Below are positions 29,764 to 39,572 of a stretch of 64,000 bases of DNA, piece after piece. Position numbers and translations under genes: made by a program. The notes below the pieces were generated by a model. It made no database searches and had not been told where the DNA came from. It saw only the letters and a list, made by a program, of their open reading frames with translations. The stretch is from an uncultured Ruegeria sp. (lineage in GTDB: Bacteria > Pseudomonadota > Alphaproteobacteria > Rhodobacterales > Rhodobacteraceae): assembly GCF_947504215.1 (NCBI RefSeq), contig NZ_CANNGO010000007.1:62001-126000 (forward strand), written 5' to 3'. Positions within the stretch are counted from its first letter, which is position 1; every line of letters begins with the position of its first letter.

Positions 29764-31419
29764 TTACCCCTTATCCCTGACCATCAGGCAAAACTGCGAT
29801 GCATTCAGCATCACGTTGCTGGCGCCCTCGACGGAACCCAAATCCCGACCTATGGCGCGCCATTTGCCATCGGGCAGCTCCACGTTTGTTGGATCACCGC
29901 CCAGATTGAATGCGCAAAAGATCTGCTCGAATGCGTCCTCGCGCAGGAAGGTTAGAACAGGCCCGTTCTGGGCCATTTCCTTCTGCGCGCCGGACGCCAA
30001 CGCAGAGTGCGCGTGGCGCAGTGCAATCGCGCGCCGATAGTGGTGCAACATCGAGTGTGGATTTGATTCCAGCCGATCCACCGCATTCTCGGCTTGTACA
30101 GCGCTGACTGGCAGCCAGGGCTCTGCGACGCTGAACCCGGATTGCTCGTCTTGCGCAGCCCAAACCATAGGGGTACGGCAACCATCGCGGCCTTTATACT
30201 CGGGCCAGAATTCTATTCCGTAGGGATCCTGCAGTTTTTCGAAGGGAACGTCTGCTTCGCCCAACCCAAGCTCCTCGCCTTGATAGAGACATGCGGACCC
30301 GCGCAGGCACATCATCAAAACTGCGTATTGACGGGTGGCTGCACCATCCAGGTTCCAGCGCGACGCGTGGCGCTGCACATCGTGGTTAGAGAAGGCCCAG
30401 CAGGGCCATGCATCACCAGCTTTGGCCTCAAGCTGATCGAAAACCTGCTTTGCGTAGCTTGCGGTTAGTGCCCGTTTTTCAAGAAATTCAAAGGCATAGC
30501 ACATATGCATGCGCTTGTCGCCGGTGGTGTATTCCCCCATGATCTCAAGACCACGCTGTGCGTCTCCGACCTCACCCAGACAGGCCCGGCCTTCGTATTC
30601 ATCCGTCAATGCGCGCAACCGCTCGAGAAAGGCAATATTCTCAGGTTGGCTCTTTGAGAACAAGTGATCCTGATGGTTGTATGGGTTCACGGCGGGGGCA
30701 ATCGACGCATTGCGCTGATCCAAAGGCAGCGCTGGATTGTCGCGCAACGACTTGTCGTGAAAATAGAAATTGATGGTATCCAGTCGGAACCCATCCACAC
30801 CCATATCAAGCCAAAACCGAGCGACATCCAGCAATGCATCCTGCACGTCTGTGCAGTGAAAATTCAGATCAGGCTGCGAGGCCAGAAAGTTGTGAAGGTA
30901 ATACTGCAGTCTGCGGGAATCCCATTGCCAGGCCGAACCGCCAAAGATGGACAGCCAGTTGTTCGGCGGCGTACCATCTGGTTTGGGATCAGCCCAGACA
31001 AACCAGTCAGATTTTGGATTTTCTCGACTGCTGCGGCTTTCGCTAAACCAAGGGTGTTGATCCGACGTGTGTGACAGCACCAGATCGGTCATAACCTTCA
31101 AACCCTGCGCGTGCGCCTTGTCCAGAAGATCACGAAAATCATCAAGGGTTCCGAACATCGGGTCAACATCGCGGTAATCGCTGACATCGTATCCGAAATC
31201 CTTCATCGGAGACTTGAAAAAGGGTGAAATCCAGATCGCATCGACGCCCAGTGACGCGATGTAGCCTAGCCTTTCAGTGATGCCTTTCAGGTCTCCAATC
31301 CCGTCGCCATTACTGTCCTGAAAGCTGCGCGGATAGATCTGATAGATCACCCCGCCATGCCACCAATCAGAGGACAGTTTGGTCGCTTTGGTTTGACTCA
31401 GGTTGTTCTGCACGTTCAT
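29764..31419 (-). CDS. aglA: Alpha-glucosidase, GH13
   Basis: 551 residues, oligo-1,6-glucosidase/alpha-glucosidase type. The start (WWHGGVIYQIYPRSFQDSNGDG) is standard. The nucleophile Asp is in GFRLDTINFYFHD, the acid/base Glu in CLGEVGDAQ and the third Asp in FSNHDVQRHASR. No signal peptide, so it is cytosolic. It splits imported sucrose, maltose or trehalose-like alpha-glucosides; the sugar kinases encoded divergently would take up the glucose and fructose. GAGG precedes the ATG. Confidence 0.93.
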   Translation of the reverse strand: MNVQNNLSQTKATKLSSDWWHGGVIYQIYPRSFQDSNGDGIGDLKGITERLGYIASLGVDAIWISPFFKSPMKDFGYDVSDYRDVDPMFGTLDDFRDLLDKAHAQGLKVMTDLVLSHTSDQHPWFSESRSSRENPKSDWFVWADPKPDGTPPNNWLSIFGGSAWQWDSRRLQYYLHNFLASQPDLNFHCTDVQDALLDVARFWLDMGVDGFRLDTINFYFHDKSLRDNPALPLDQRNASIAPAVNPYNHQDHLFSKSQPENIAFLERLRALTDEYEGRACLGEVGDAQRGLEIMGEYTTGDKRMHMCYAFEFLEKRALTASYAKQVFDQLEAKAGDAWPCWAFSNHDVQRHASRWNLDGAATRQYAVLMMCLRGSACLYQGEELGLGEADVPFEKLQDPYGIEFWPEYKGRDGCRTPMVWAAQDEQSGFSVAEPWLPVSAVQAENAVDRLESNPHSMLHHYRRAIALRHAHSALASGAQKEMAQNGPVLTFLREDAFEQIFCAFNLGGDPTNVELPDGKWRAIGRDLGSVEGASNVMLNASQFCLMVRDKG

Positions 31420-31428
31420 CAGACGCCT

Positions 31429-32577
31429 CTACTTTACAGATCCGGCCAACAGGCCTCGGACCAGGTATTTTTGCATTGCGAAAAAGACCACCAGCGGCAC
31501 AAAGATCGACACAAAGGCCGCCGTCGCCAGAATTTCCCAATTCCCGCCTCGTGTGCCCAACAGCTCGACAATGCGGTTCGTCATAACTGTGGTCTGGCCC
31601 GTCGCATCGATCAGGAACACTTTGGCCACCAGCAGGTCATTCCAAGTCCACAGGAACTGGAAGATCGCGAATGAAGCGAGCGCTGGAAAGCTAAGGGGCA
31701 GGATGAGTTTGGTGAAAATCTGAAACTCGGTTGCACCGTCGACGCGGGCGTTTTCGATCAGATCACGCGGCAATCCAGCCATGTAATTGCGTAACAGATA
31801 GATCGCCAAGGGCATTCCAAACCCTGTATGGGCAAGCCAGACACCAAGATAGCCTTTGCCAATGCCGATATTCAGGTGGAATTTCAGCAAAGGGATAAGC
31901 GCCAGTTGAAGTGGGACGACCAACAATCCGACAACTGCCGCGATCAGTAAGGCCCGACCAGGGAAATCCATCCAGGCGAGCGCATAGGCGGCAAACGCCG
32001 CGACGAGGATTGGGATAATCGTCGCCGGGATCGTCACCGTCAGCGTATTGAAGAACGCTTTGCCCATACTGTCCGTACTGCTCTGATCCAGAAGAACCTT
32101 TTGGTAGTTATCGAAGGTAAACTCGGGTGGCAGTTCAGCGGTAACGAAAATCCGCGGACCGCGATTGCCCGTGAACTCCTCAGTGTTTTCCATGCGGTAT
32201 TCACCGTCGGCAGACACGGTGATGGTCCCACCCCGGCGCAGCTCAGCCGTTTGGCCCGGCTCAAAAGCGCCAACATCGCGCGAGCTGATACCCCATTTCG
32301 AGATTGTGGCCTGCTGGTCGTCTCCAAACAACTGGCCTTCAATCACATAAACCCCGTTATCCAGCACCTGCGTTTCCGGCGCGGCACTGCGCAGGGTCAG
32401 GTTTTGCTCGGACGGAAATAGCGAGCGCCACCAACCACTGGTTGCGATCTGATCCGCTGTTCGGAAGGATGAGATCAATAGCCCCAATGTTGGCACGACC
32501 CACAGCACCACCAAAAAGATGACCGAGGCGTGGACAACCCACCTGAGCGCCGGTTTGGTTCCTGCAATATCGCTCAT
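31429..32577 (-). CDS. aglG: Alpha-glucoside ABC permease, AglG
   Basis: 382 residues from the ATG at 32577 (MSDIAGTKPALRWVV), chosen because it lies 4 bp after the aglF stop with GGAG and GGGG upstream; an in-frame start 45 bases earlier lies inside aglF. After the first helix comes a soluble periplasmic segment of about 100 residues, then the usual permease core with the EAA-type loop (ENARVDGATEFQIFTKLILP). The long first loop is a feature of AglG-type proteins. Confidence 0.92.
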   Translation of the reverse strand: MSDIAGTKPALRWVVHASVIFLVVLWVVPTLGLLISSFRTADQIATSGWWRSLFPSEQNLTLRSAAPETQVLDNGVYVIEGQLFGDDQQATISKWGISSRDVGAFEPGQTAELRRGGTITVSADGEYRMENTEEFTGNRGPRIFVTAELPPEFTFDNYQKVLLDQSSTDSMGKAFFNTLTVTIPATIIPILVAAFAAYALAWMDFPGRALLIAAVVGLLVVPLQLALIPLLKFHLNIGIGKGYLGVWLAHTGFGMPLAIYLLRNYMAGLPRDLIENARVDGATEFQIFTKLILPLSFPALASFAIFQFLWTWNDLLVAKVFLIDATGQTTVMTNRIVELLGTRGGNWEILATAAFVSIFVPLVVFFAMQKYLVRGLLAGSVK

Positions 32578-32581
32578 GCCC

Positions 32582-33589
32582 CTACTCCATTTCCTTGCGC
32601 GCATTGCGCACGTTCCAGACAAGGATTGGGGCCACCAGCAACATGATCACCATGGCCGAGGCCGAACCCACACCCCAATCGTTGGCCCGGAACAATTTGT
32701 CATACATGTAGTTGGCCAGCACCTGCGTCTCCCACTGACCATTGGTCATGGCAAAGACGATGTCGAAAACCTTGAGAACGGTGATCGTGATCGTCGTCCA
32801 GACCACCAGAATGGTCGTCTTGATCTGCGGCACCTTGATCTTGAAGAAGATCTGAAACGGGTTGGCGCCATCCAGGATCGCGGCTTCAATCGTTTCCTCG
32901 GGGATACCGCGCAATGCCGCCGACAGGATAACCATGGCAAACCCGGTTTGAATCCAGATCAAAACAACCATCAGAAACAAGCTGTTCCAGAACGGTAAGG
33001 TCAACCACGTCTGCGGGTCGGTTCCACCGAAAAAGATGTAGAGCGCGTTCAAAATCCCAATCTGGTCCTGCTCAGCAGGGCGCGAGTCATAAACCAGTTT
33101 CCAGATTACTGATGCTCCGACAAAAGAGATCGCCATCGGCATAAAGATCAGCGATTTTGCAAAATTGCCCCACCTGATCCGGTCGGTCAGCTGCGCCACC
33201 AGCAATCCGAATGCCGTCGACATCGCGGGCACTACGATCAGCCACAACATATTGTTGCGCATCGCTTCCCAAAATTTCGGCTCAGCTGCCATTTGAACAT
33301 AGTTGTCCAGGCCGACCCAACGATAGCTGCCACCCGGAACACGCTCGGTCAGGGACAAGCGCAATGTCTCGACCACTGGGTAGGCCAGATAGAGGCCAAG
33401 GGCCGCCATCGCAGGGAACAGGAACAGCCAGGGGCGGATAATGTTCGCGCGATTGATATTGCGACCTGCGTTAGGACCGCGTGGCGGAAACAAGACTTTG
33501 TCTATGAACTGATTGGATAGGTAGAAGTAGCCCACGCAACCCGACACGCCAATGGCGATGGTCAGCAGGCCCTGAAGTGCCGGTGTCAT
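32582..33589 (-). CDS. aglF: Alpha-glucoside ABC permease, AglF
   Basis: 335 residues, MalF-like, with about eight hydrophobic segments. The EAA-type loop is EAAILDGANPFQIFFKIKVP. It forms the membrane channel with AglG. A 57-bp gap with a strong stem-loop separates it from aglE upstream. Confidence 0.92.
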   Translation of the reverse strand: MTPALQGLLTIAIGVSGCVGYFYLSNQFIDKVLFPPRGPNAGRNINRANIIRPWLFLFPAMAALGLYLAYPVVETLRLSLTERVPGGSYRWVGLDNYVQMAAEPKFWEAMRNNMLWLIVVPAMSTAFGLLVAQLTDRIRWGNFAKSLIFMPMAISFVGASVIWKLVYDSRPAEQDQIGILNALYIFFGGTDPQTWLTLPFWNSLFLMVVLIWIQTGFAMVILSAALRGIPEETIEAAILDGANPFQIFFKIKVPQIKTTILVVWTTITITVLKVFDIVFAMTNGQWETQVLANYMYDKLFRANDWGVGSASAMVIMLLVAPILVWNVRNARKEME

Positions 33590-33615
33590 GACGCTCTCAT
33601 CCGTTTTGAGGTGAA

Positions 33616-33635
33616 GGGCAGCCCAACGGCTGCCC
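33616..33635 (-). other. Intercistronic stem-loop after aglE
   Basis: Perfect 8-bp stem GGGCAGCC / GGCTGCCC with a 4-base loop, 11 bases beyond the aglE stop, no T run. It should stabilise the aglE part of the message. Confidence 0.7.
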
Positions 33636-33646
33636 CCAAACTGCGC

Positions 33647-35005
33647 TTACTTCGCCGCGTCCCAGGAAGACTGGATTTCGCCGGCTACGGTTGCCGCATC
33701 TTTGGCACCCGAGGAGTAGTCGACCATTCCCGTCCAGAACGTACCTGCACCCACGGCGCCCGGCATCAGGTCAGAGCCGTCAAACCGGAACGTCGTCGCG
33801 TTGGTCAGGATTTCCCCCTGCCCGCGCTGCGTGTCGTTCGAATAGTTATCTGGATTTGCGCCGAGATGTGGTGTCAGGAAACCATCCTGCGCCATCATGA
33901 TTTCATGCGCGAAGGGGGTTTTCAGGAATTCCATGAACGCCTCGGCCGCTGGATTGGGGTTTGTGACCGTAAACAACGTCCCCGCCCCCAGCACCGGTGT
34001 ACCCAGATCCTTTTCGGCAAATGCCGGGAAATAGAAGAAATCGGCATCCGCACCCAATTCCGTCCCTTCTGGGAAGTATGCCGGAATGAACGATGCCTGA
34101 CGGTGCATCATACATGCCGGCGGGCTGTCGAACAGACCTTTGGGGCTGTCACGGAAGTCGATGGCCGCAGTATCATCCGCATCGCCAACAACGTAATCAT
34201 CGTTGCGTGTGAAGGTGCCATATTCCTCGATCACAGCGATCACACGCGGATCGTCGAACTTCATCTCATTCGACACCCAGTCGTCGTAAACTTCTGGTGG
34301 CTGTGTGCGCAGCATCAGGTCTTCGACCCAGTCAGTTGCTGGCCACCCAGTCGCGCCGCCCGAAGCAAGACCAACACACAAAGGCGTTTCGCCGTCCGCA
34401 ACCATCTGATCCATCAGCGCTTTGAAGTCTTCCATCGTTTCGGGCACTTCATACCCAAAATCTTCAAAATTCTCGGGGCTGTACCAGACCAGAGATTTGA
34501 CGTTCACATTGAAGAAAAACCCATAGAAGCCATCCGCTCCTTCGGCATTTTCAAAAGTACCCAGGTCGACCCAGGATTGGCCGGCAGCAAAATTGTCTTT
34601 GATCCAATCAGCCGAACCATCTACCAGTGGCGTCAGATAACCGTTCTTCGCCATGTTCGCAGCCAGACCAGGCTGTGGAAACACCGTGAGGTTCGGCGCG
34701 GAACCGGCAGCAGCATCAATCAGGATCTGCTGCTCCAGTGAGTCCGAGCCGACATAGCTGGAGTTCGAGCCGGTCGCTTCGTCGAAATAGGCCACCAGGT
34801 TCTCAAAGGACTTGCCTTCACCCGCCAGCCATGGCCCGAAAATGGTCAGACTTTCGCCGGACAGATCATTTGCCTCGGCAAACGCACTGTATCCATCCCA
34901 ATCAAAGTTGCCTTCGCCGACGGCATGAAGCAGTTCGCCTTCTGCCTGAACCGCCCCAGCCATCAAGGCGAGCGTCGCCGCACCTGCGTAAAGCGCGTGT
35001 TTCAT
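33647..35005 (-). CDS. aglE: Alpha-glucoside periplasmic binding protein
   Basis: 452 residues from the ATG at 35005, which has GGGAGGAAG upstream; a longer frame to 35047 has no such site. Sec signal peptide MKHALYAGAATLALMAGAVQA, then a family 1 solute-binding fold. It binds sucrose, maltose, trehalose or related alpha-glucosides in the periplasm. First gene of aglEFGAK and divergent from aglR across a 209-bp region with two LacI-type operators. Confidence 0.92.
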   Translation of the reverse strand: MKHALYAGAATLALMAGAVQAEGELLHAVGEGNFDWDGYSAFAEANDLSGESLTIFGPWLAGEGKSFENLVAYFDEATGSNSSYVGSDSLEQQILIDAAAGSAPNLTVFPQPGLAANMAKNGYLTPLVDGSADWIKDNFAAGQSWVDLGTFENAEGADGFYGFFFNVNVKSLVWYSPENFEDFGYEVPETMEDFKALMDQMVADGETPLCVGLASGGATGWPATDWVEDLMLRTQPPEVYDDWVSNEMKFDDPRVIAVIEEYGTFTRNDDYVVGDADDTAAIDFRDSPKGLFDSPPACMMHRQASFIPAYFPEGTELGADADFFYFPAFAEKDLGTPVLGAGTLFTVTNPNPAAEAFMEFLKTPFAHEIMMAQDGFLTPHLGANPDNYSNDTQRGQGEILTNATTFRFDGSDLMPGAVGAGTFWTGMVDYSSGAKDAATVAGEIQSSWDAAK

Positions 35006-35049
35006 AAATCTTCCTCCCAACGTTACCCTGCGCTTGATGAGACTCAATA

Positions 35050-35065
35050 TTCAAAGCGCTTTGGA
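35050..35065. promoter_or_regulatory. AglR operator 1 (LacI type)
   Basis: TTCAAAGCGCTTTGGA, a near-perfect palindrome centred on GCGC, 45 bases upstream of aglE. It shares the half-site TTCAAAGCGC with operator 2, read in the opposite direction. Confidence 0.7.
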
Positions 35066-35203
35066 TTGGCGATTTTATCCGCTAACATTTTGCTCCTGTC
35101 AACAATCTGTTTGAAAAACTCATAACTATTAATAATTCCGGATAAGGTGGCAAAACAGGTTGACGCACGACAGAATTGCTCACAAAACAGATTTGAACCC
35201 TAT

Positions 35204-35219
35204 TTGAAGGCGCTTTGAA
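35204..35219. promoter_or_regulatory. AglR operator 2 (LacI type)
   Basis: TTGAAGGCGCTTTGAA overlaps the likely TTG start codon of aglR. Its centre is 154 bp from that of operator 1, so looping and autoregulation are both possible. Confidence 0.6.
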
Positions 35220-36258
35220 TACTAAGATGAACCTAAAGCAGCTGTCTGAAATTCTTGGCCTCTCGCAGACAACGGTCAGCCGCGCGCTGAACGGGTACCC
35301 TGAGGTTAGTGAGGATACCCGGGTGCGGGTTCAGGCTGCAGCGCAAAAACACGGTTATCGCCCAAACAGCCGCGCCAAGGGTTTGGCGACCGGCCGATCC
35401 ATGGTGATAGGTCATGTGATTCCCAGCTCGTCCAGGCACGAAATGGTTAACCCGATCTTCGGAGATTTTGTCGCCGGCGCCGTAAAAAAATACTCAGAGC
35501 ATGGGTATGACATGATGTTTACCAATGCCGATGATACGTCGATTGAAGAAGCGTATCGCAGCCTGTTCCAGCGCGGCGCGGTAGACGGCGTTGTTCTGCA
35601 GGGCCCAAAGGTAGATGAACCCCGGATCGAAGTTCTGACGCGTATGGCAGTGCCCTTCATTGTCCATGGCCGCTCGACCGGAGTAGTCGGCCAGTATGAC
35701 TGGATCGATGTGAACAACAAAAGCTCGTTCTTGCGTGCGACCCGATTCCTGATCGATCTTGGTCATCGCCGGATTGCTCTGATCAACGGGCTTGAAGACA
35801 TGGATTTTGCACAACGTCGCCGCGATGGGTTTCTCGAAGCTTTGCGTCAGGCCGGGTTGTCGCCCAACCCTGAACTGATGCGCAGCGCCGAGATGACAGA
35901 GGTTTATGGCCACCATGAAACCCGGGACATGCTTGGGCTGGATAACCCGCCCACGGCTATTTTGTGTTCCTCAATGATTTCAGCCATCGGGGTCCGGAGG
36001 GCACTAGACGAAAGTGGGCTGGAACTGGGTAAGGATGTGTCGGTGATCGCCCATGACGATGACCTGTCTTATCTCAAGAATGGACAGGATGTTCCGATCT
36101 TTACAGCAACGCGCTCATCCGTGCGCAATGCAGGCGAAATGGCCGCCGAAATGTTGATAGAGCGCATCCAATCTCCGGACGACCCTACGAAAACTAGATT
36201 GCTGGAAGCCGAACTGGTAGTTGGCAGATCAACTGGCCCCGCGCCCAACAGGATCTGA
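35215..36258 (+). CDS. aglR: LacI-family regulator of the alpha-glucoside genes
   Basis: 347 residues. LacI helix-turn-helix at MNLKQLSEILGLSQTTVSRA, hinge to about residue 60, then the sugar-sensing domain. Two starts are possible: TTG at 35215 with GAAGG four bases upstream, or ATG at 35227 (343 residues) without a clear ribosome-binding site. It is divergent from aglE and 2 bp from the GH1-glucokinase gene, so it probably controls both arms of the locus. Confidence 0.9.
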   Translation: MNTKMNLKQLSEILGLSQTTVSRALNGYPEVSEDTRVRVQAAAQKHGYRPNSRAKGLATGRSMVIGHVIPSSSRHEMVNPIFGDFVAGAVKKYSEHGYDMMFTNADDTSIEEAYRSLFQRGAVDGVVLQGPKVDEPRIEVLTRMAVPFIVHGRSTGVVGQYDWIDVNNKSSFLRATRFLIDLGHRRIALINGLEDMDFAQRRRDGFLEALRQAGLSPNPELMRSAEMTEVYGHHETRDMLGLDNPPTAILCSSMISAIGVRRALDESGLELGKDVSVIAHDDDLSYLKNGQDVPIFTATRSSVRNAGEMAAEMLIERIQSPDDPTKTRLLEAELVVGRSTGPAPNRI

Positions 36259-36260
36259 AC

Positions 36261-38588
36261 ATGAAATACTCACGCGCTGACTTTCCCAAAGATTTCCTCT
36301 TTGGCGTGGCAACTTCTGCGTACCAGATTGAAGGGCATGCTCAAGGCGGTGCCGGACAGACCCATTGGGACACATTTGCAGCATCACCCTGCAATGTGGT
36401 GCGAGGGGAAAACGGCGATCTGGCCTGTGACCACCTGAACCGGTTTGCCGAAGACTTTGATCTGGTGCGCGAGGCCGGGTTCGATTGTTATCGGTTTTCG
36501 ACAAGTTGGGCGCGGGTGCTGCCCGAGGGGCGCGGTCAAGTCAATCAAGCCGGTCTGGACTATTATGATCGCCTGGCTGACGCGCTGTTAGAGCGCGGCA
36601 TCCGCCCCTGTGCAACCCTCTACCACTGGGAACTCCCCTCTCCGCTCGCCGATCTTGGCGGTTGGCGCAATCGGGATATTGCAGGTTGGTTTGCCGATTT
36701 TACCGAAGTCATAATGGGCCGTATCGGCGATCGCATGTACAGCGTTGCCCCGATCAACGAGCCGTGGTGCGTCAGCTGGCTGAGCCATTTTGAAGGGCAC
36801 CACGCCCCCGGCCTGCGCGATATCCGGGCCGCAGCCCGCGCGATGCACCATGTATTGCTGGCCCATGGCAGCGCTATTCAGGCAATGCGCGGTCTTGGGA
36901 TGGGAAATCTGGGCGCCGTGTTCAATCTAGAATGGTCCGAACCTGCGGATAACAGCACCGAGGCACGACGCGCCGCAGACCTCTATGACGGCATTTACAA
37001 TCGATTCTTCCTTGGTGGCGTGTTCAACAAAGCCTACCCCGAAAATGTTCTGGAAGGTCTGGCGCCTTACCTGCCCTCTGGCTGGCAAAATGATTTTGAA
37101 ACCATTGGTGCGCCCGTCGACTGGTGTGGGTTGAACTACTACACCCGCAAACTCATTGCCTCTGCAAACACGGCCTGGCCAAACTTGAAAGAGGTCCCGG
37201 GTCCGCTGCCTAAAACGCAAATGGGATGGGAAATCGACCCTGCCGCTCTGACCAGGTTCCTGACGCGGACGCAGAAGGAATACACGGGCGACCTGCCAAT
37301 TTACGTTACCGAAAACGGTATGGCCAGCCCGGAACGTCGGCAAGATGATGACCGTATCGACTATCTAAACCAGCACTTTTCGGCCGTTCAGGACGCATTG
37401 GATCAGGGTGTCCCGATCGACGGTTATTTTATCTGGTCATTGCTCGACAACTACGAATGGGCCTACGGGTACGAAAAGCGTTTTGGGTTGGTGGATGTGG
37501 ATTTTGAAACTCTTGAAAGAAGACCCAAAGCGTCTTTCCAAGCGCTGAAGTCCGCACTCAAAACAACGGATCGCGTCGCGTTGCCTCTGGCACAACCTGC
37601 TGGTTCGGTTCATGAACACTGGAATCTGGTGGCGGATGTTGGTGGCACGAACACCCGCCTAGGTGTTGTCTCAAACGGTCTATTGACCGATCTTCGCAGA
37701 CACCCCACCGGCACATTGCCGGATCTCCTGGATGCCCTGCACAGTTTGCGCGACGAGATTGGGACCGATCCTCAGGCCGTTGTCGCCGCCGGAGCAGGCC
37801 CGGTCAGGAGCGGAACTATTCGCCTGACCAACGCGAATCTGGATCTGTCCGAAGCAGAACTGCACGAAGCGACCGGCGCCAAACATACCTATGTGATCAA
37901 CGATTTCACGGCGGCCGCATGGTCGGTCGCCGAAGTGACCAGCGCAGAGGTCGCCGTTTTGCAAGGGGAAGCCACCCCCCCGGCTGGCACACGACTGGTT
38001 GTCGGGCCCGGGACCGGGCTTGGCGTTGGGGCGCTGCTCTATTCAGAAGGTCATTATCATACTGTGTCCGGCGAAGGCGGGCATGTCGGTCTGTCGCCTC
38101 GTCATCGCGAAGAAGTTGAAATTTTCGACGCAGCCCGTCGCATCGCGCCAAATAGCTTTTTTGGTGACAGTCTGGCGCTGGAAGCCGAGATGTTTCTAAG
38201 TGGCACGGGGCTGCCGATCTTATACCAGGCCACAGGTGTGGCGGCCGGTCAATGCGATACACCGCTCAGGTCCGCAAAAGAAATCTTGCAGGATGCGCGC
38301 AGCGGGGCTGATGCCGTGGCGGTGCAAGCGGCCCAGATCTTCACGACGCATCTTGGTGCTTTGATGGGTGACATGGCTGTCACTCTGATGCCTACAGGGG
38401 GCGTATTTCTGGTCGGTGGCGTCGCGGAAAAGAACCGCTGGTTGTTTGGCCGTGAGTTTCGCGAGGCGTTTAACGGCGGTGGCCGTTTTAGTGAGCTGCG
38501 TCAGTCAATGAACCTTTATGTTTCAGAGCAACCTGAATTTGGCATTGTTGGCGCTAACAACTTCTGCAAAAATGCGCTTATGCGGTAA
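36261..38588 (+). CDS. GH1 beta-glucosidase fused to glucokinase
   Basis: 775 residues in one uninterrupted frame. Residues 1-437 are a full GH1 enzyme with acid/base Glu167 (INEP) and nucleophile Glu351 (VTENG). A short linker (about 438-454) leads to a full bacterial glucokinase (455-775) with the phosphate loop ADVGGTNTR, catalytic Asp548 in INDFTAA, GPGTGLGVGAL and GEGGHVGLSP. All key residues of both halves are present. Such a protein could cut a beta-glucoside and phosphorylate the glucose released. Operon with aglR, the PfkB kinase and the cupin isomerase. Confidence 0.93.
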   Translation: MKYSRADFPKDFLFGVATSAYQIEGHAQGGAGQTHWDTFAASPCNVVRGENGDLACDHLNRFAEDFDLVREAGFDCYRFSTSWARVLPEGRGQVNQAGLDYYDRLADALLERGIRPCATLYHWELPSPLADLGGWRNRDIAGWFADFTEVIMGRIGDRMYSVAPINEPWCVSWLSHFEGHHAPGLRDIRAAARAMHHVLLAHGSAIQAMRGLGMGNLGAVFNLEWSEPADNSTEARRAADLYDGIYNRFFLGGVFNKAYPENVLEGLAPYLPSGWQNDFETIGAPVDWCGLNYYTRKLIASANTAWPNLKEVPGPLPKTQMGWEIDPAALTRFLTRTQKEYTGDLPIYVTENGMASPERRQDDDRIDYLNQHFSAVQDALDQGVPIDGYFIWSLLDNYEWAYGYEKRFGLVDVDFETLERRPKASFQALKSALKTTDRVALPLAQPAGSVHEHWNLVADVGGTNTRLGVVSNGLLTDLRRHPTGTLPDLLDALHSLRDEIGTDPQAVVAAGAGPVRSGTIRLTNANLDLSEAELHEATGAKHTYVINDFTAAAWSVAEVTSAEVAVLQGEATPPAGTRLVVGPGTGLGVGALLYSEGHYHTVSGEGGHVGLSPRHREEVEIFDAARRIAPNSFFGDSLALEAEMFLSGTGLPILYQATGVAAGQCDTPLRSAKEILQDARSGADAVAVQAAQIFTTHLGALMGDMAVTLMPTGGVFLVGGVAEKNRWLFGREFREAFNGGGRFSELRQSMNLYVSEQPEFGIVGANNFCKNALMR

Positions 38589-38627
38589 GCTTGCCGCCTC
38601 ATACATATTTCAGAAGAGGACCCCGGG

Positions 38628-39554
38628 ATGATCCTGTGCTGCGGTGAAGCCCTGATCGACATGATCGCCGAACCAACGGTTTCGGGCGCAAACGGTTTTG
38701 TTCCGCATTCCGGTGGGGCGATCTTCAATACGGCCATTGCGTTGGGACGGTTGGGTGCGCCGGTGGGAATGCTGACGGGGCTGTCTTCGGACATGTTCGG
38801 ACAACAATTGGCAGATACGTTACAGGCCAGCCACGTGGATGCATCGCATGTCATCACCTCAGACCGCCCCACGACCCTGGCCTTTGTCCAACTGCAGGAC
38901 GGGCAAGCCTCGTACAATTTTGTTGACGAAAACACCGCAGGTCGGATGCTGCAAGCCGAAGATATGCCGACCCAGCTTTCGTCTGTGTCCGCGCTATATT
39001 TCGGCGGAATCAGCCTGGCTTGCGAGCCCTGCGCCGACGCCTACGCCGCCCTGTTGCATCGCCATGGACCCGAAAGTGCAGTTATATTGGACCCGAATAT
39101 CCGGCCCGGGTTCATCAAGGACCAGACCCGGTATCGCACACGCCTGAACCGCATGATAGCGCAGGCCGACATGATCAAAGTGTCTGACGAGGATTTGGAC
39201 TGGATTATCCCGGGCCCCGAAAGCCACGCTGAAAAGGTGCCACTGTTGCTTCAGGCTGGGCCTTCGGTGGTCATTGTCACACGGGGCGGCGATGGGGCAA
39301 CGGGTTATCTGGCGGATGGCACTGAAACCTCTGTTCCAGTGAAGCCCGTGCAGGTCGTGGACACAGTCGGCGCGGGCGACACTTTTAATGCAGGGGTTCT
39401 TGCAGAACTAAACCGATCGGGCCACCTGAGCAAATCCGGCTTACTTGGTCTGACGGCCGACAGTTTGCGCGCAGCCCTTGCGTTGGGCACCAAAGTTGCC
39501 GGGGTAACCGTATCCCGTGCCGGGGCAAACCCACCGTGGGCTCATGAGCTTTGA
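38628..39554 (+). CDS. PfkB-family carbohydrate kinase, probable fructokinase
   Basis: 308 residues, ribokinase/PfkB fold. The N-terminal CCGEALIDMIAE and the anion-hole/catalytic motif DTVGAGDTFNAGVLAEL (catalytic Asp in GAGD) are clear. With AglA able to release fructose from sucrose, fructokinase is the natural role; 2-keto-3-deoxygluconate or other sugars cannot be excluded. AGAGGA stands before the ATG. Confidence 0.87.
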   Translation: MILCCGEALIDMIAEPTVSGANGFVPHSGGAIFNTAIALGRLGAPVGMLTGLSSDMFGQQLADTLQASHVDASHVITSDRPTTLAFVQLQDGQASYNFVDENTAGRMLQAEDMPTQLSSVSALYFGGISLACEPCADAYAALLHRHGPESAVILDPNIRPGFIKDQTRYRTRLNRMIAQADMIKVSDEDLDWIIPGPESHAEKVPLLLQAGPSVVIVTRGGDGATGYLADGTETSVPVKPVQVVDTVGAGDTFNAGVLAELNRSGHLSKSGLLGLTADSLRAALALGTKVAGVTVSRAGANPPWAHEL

Positions 39555-39572
39555 TCTGATGAGGCAAGCACA

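Noticed and set aside
33611..34741. 376-codon plus-strand frame
   Set aside because: Antisense to aglE; no domain and no ribosome-binding site.
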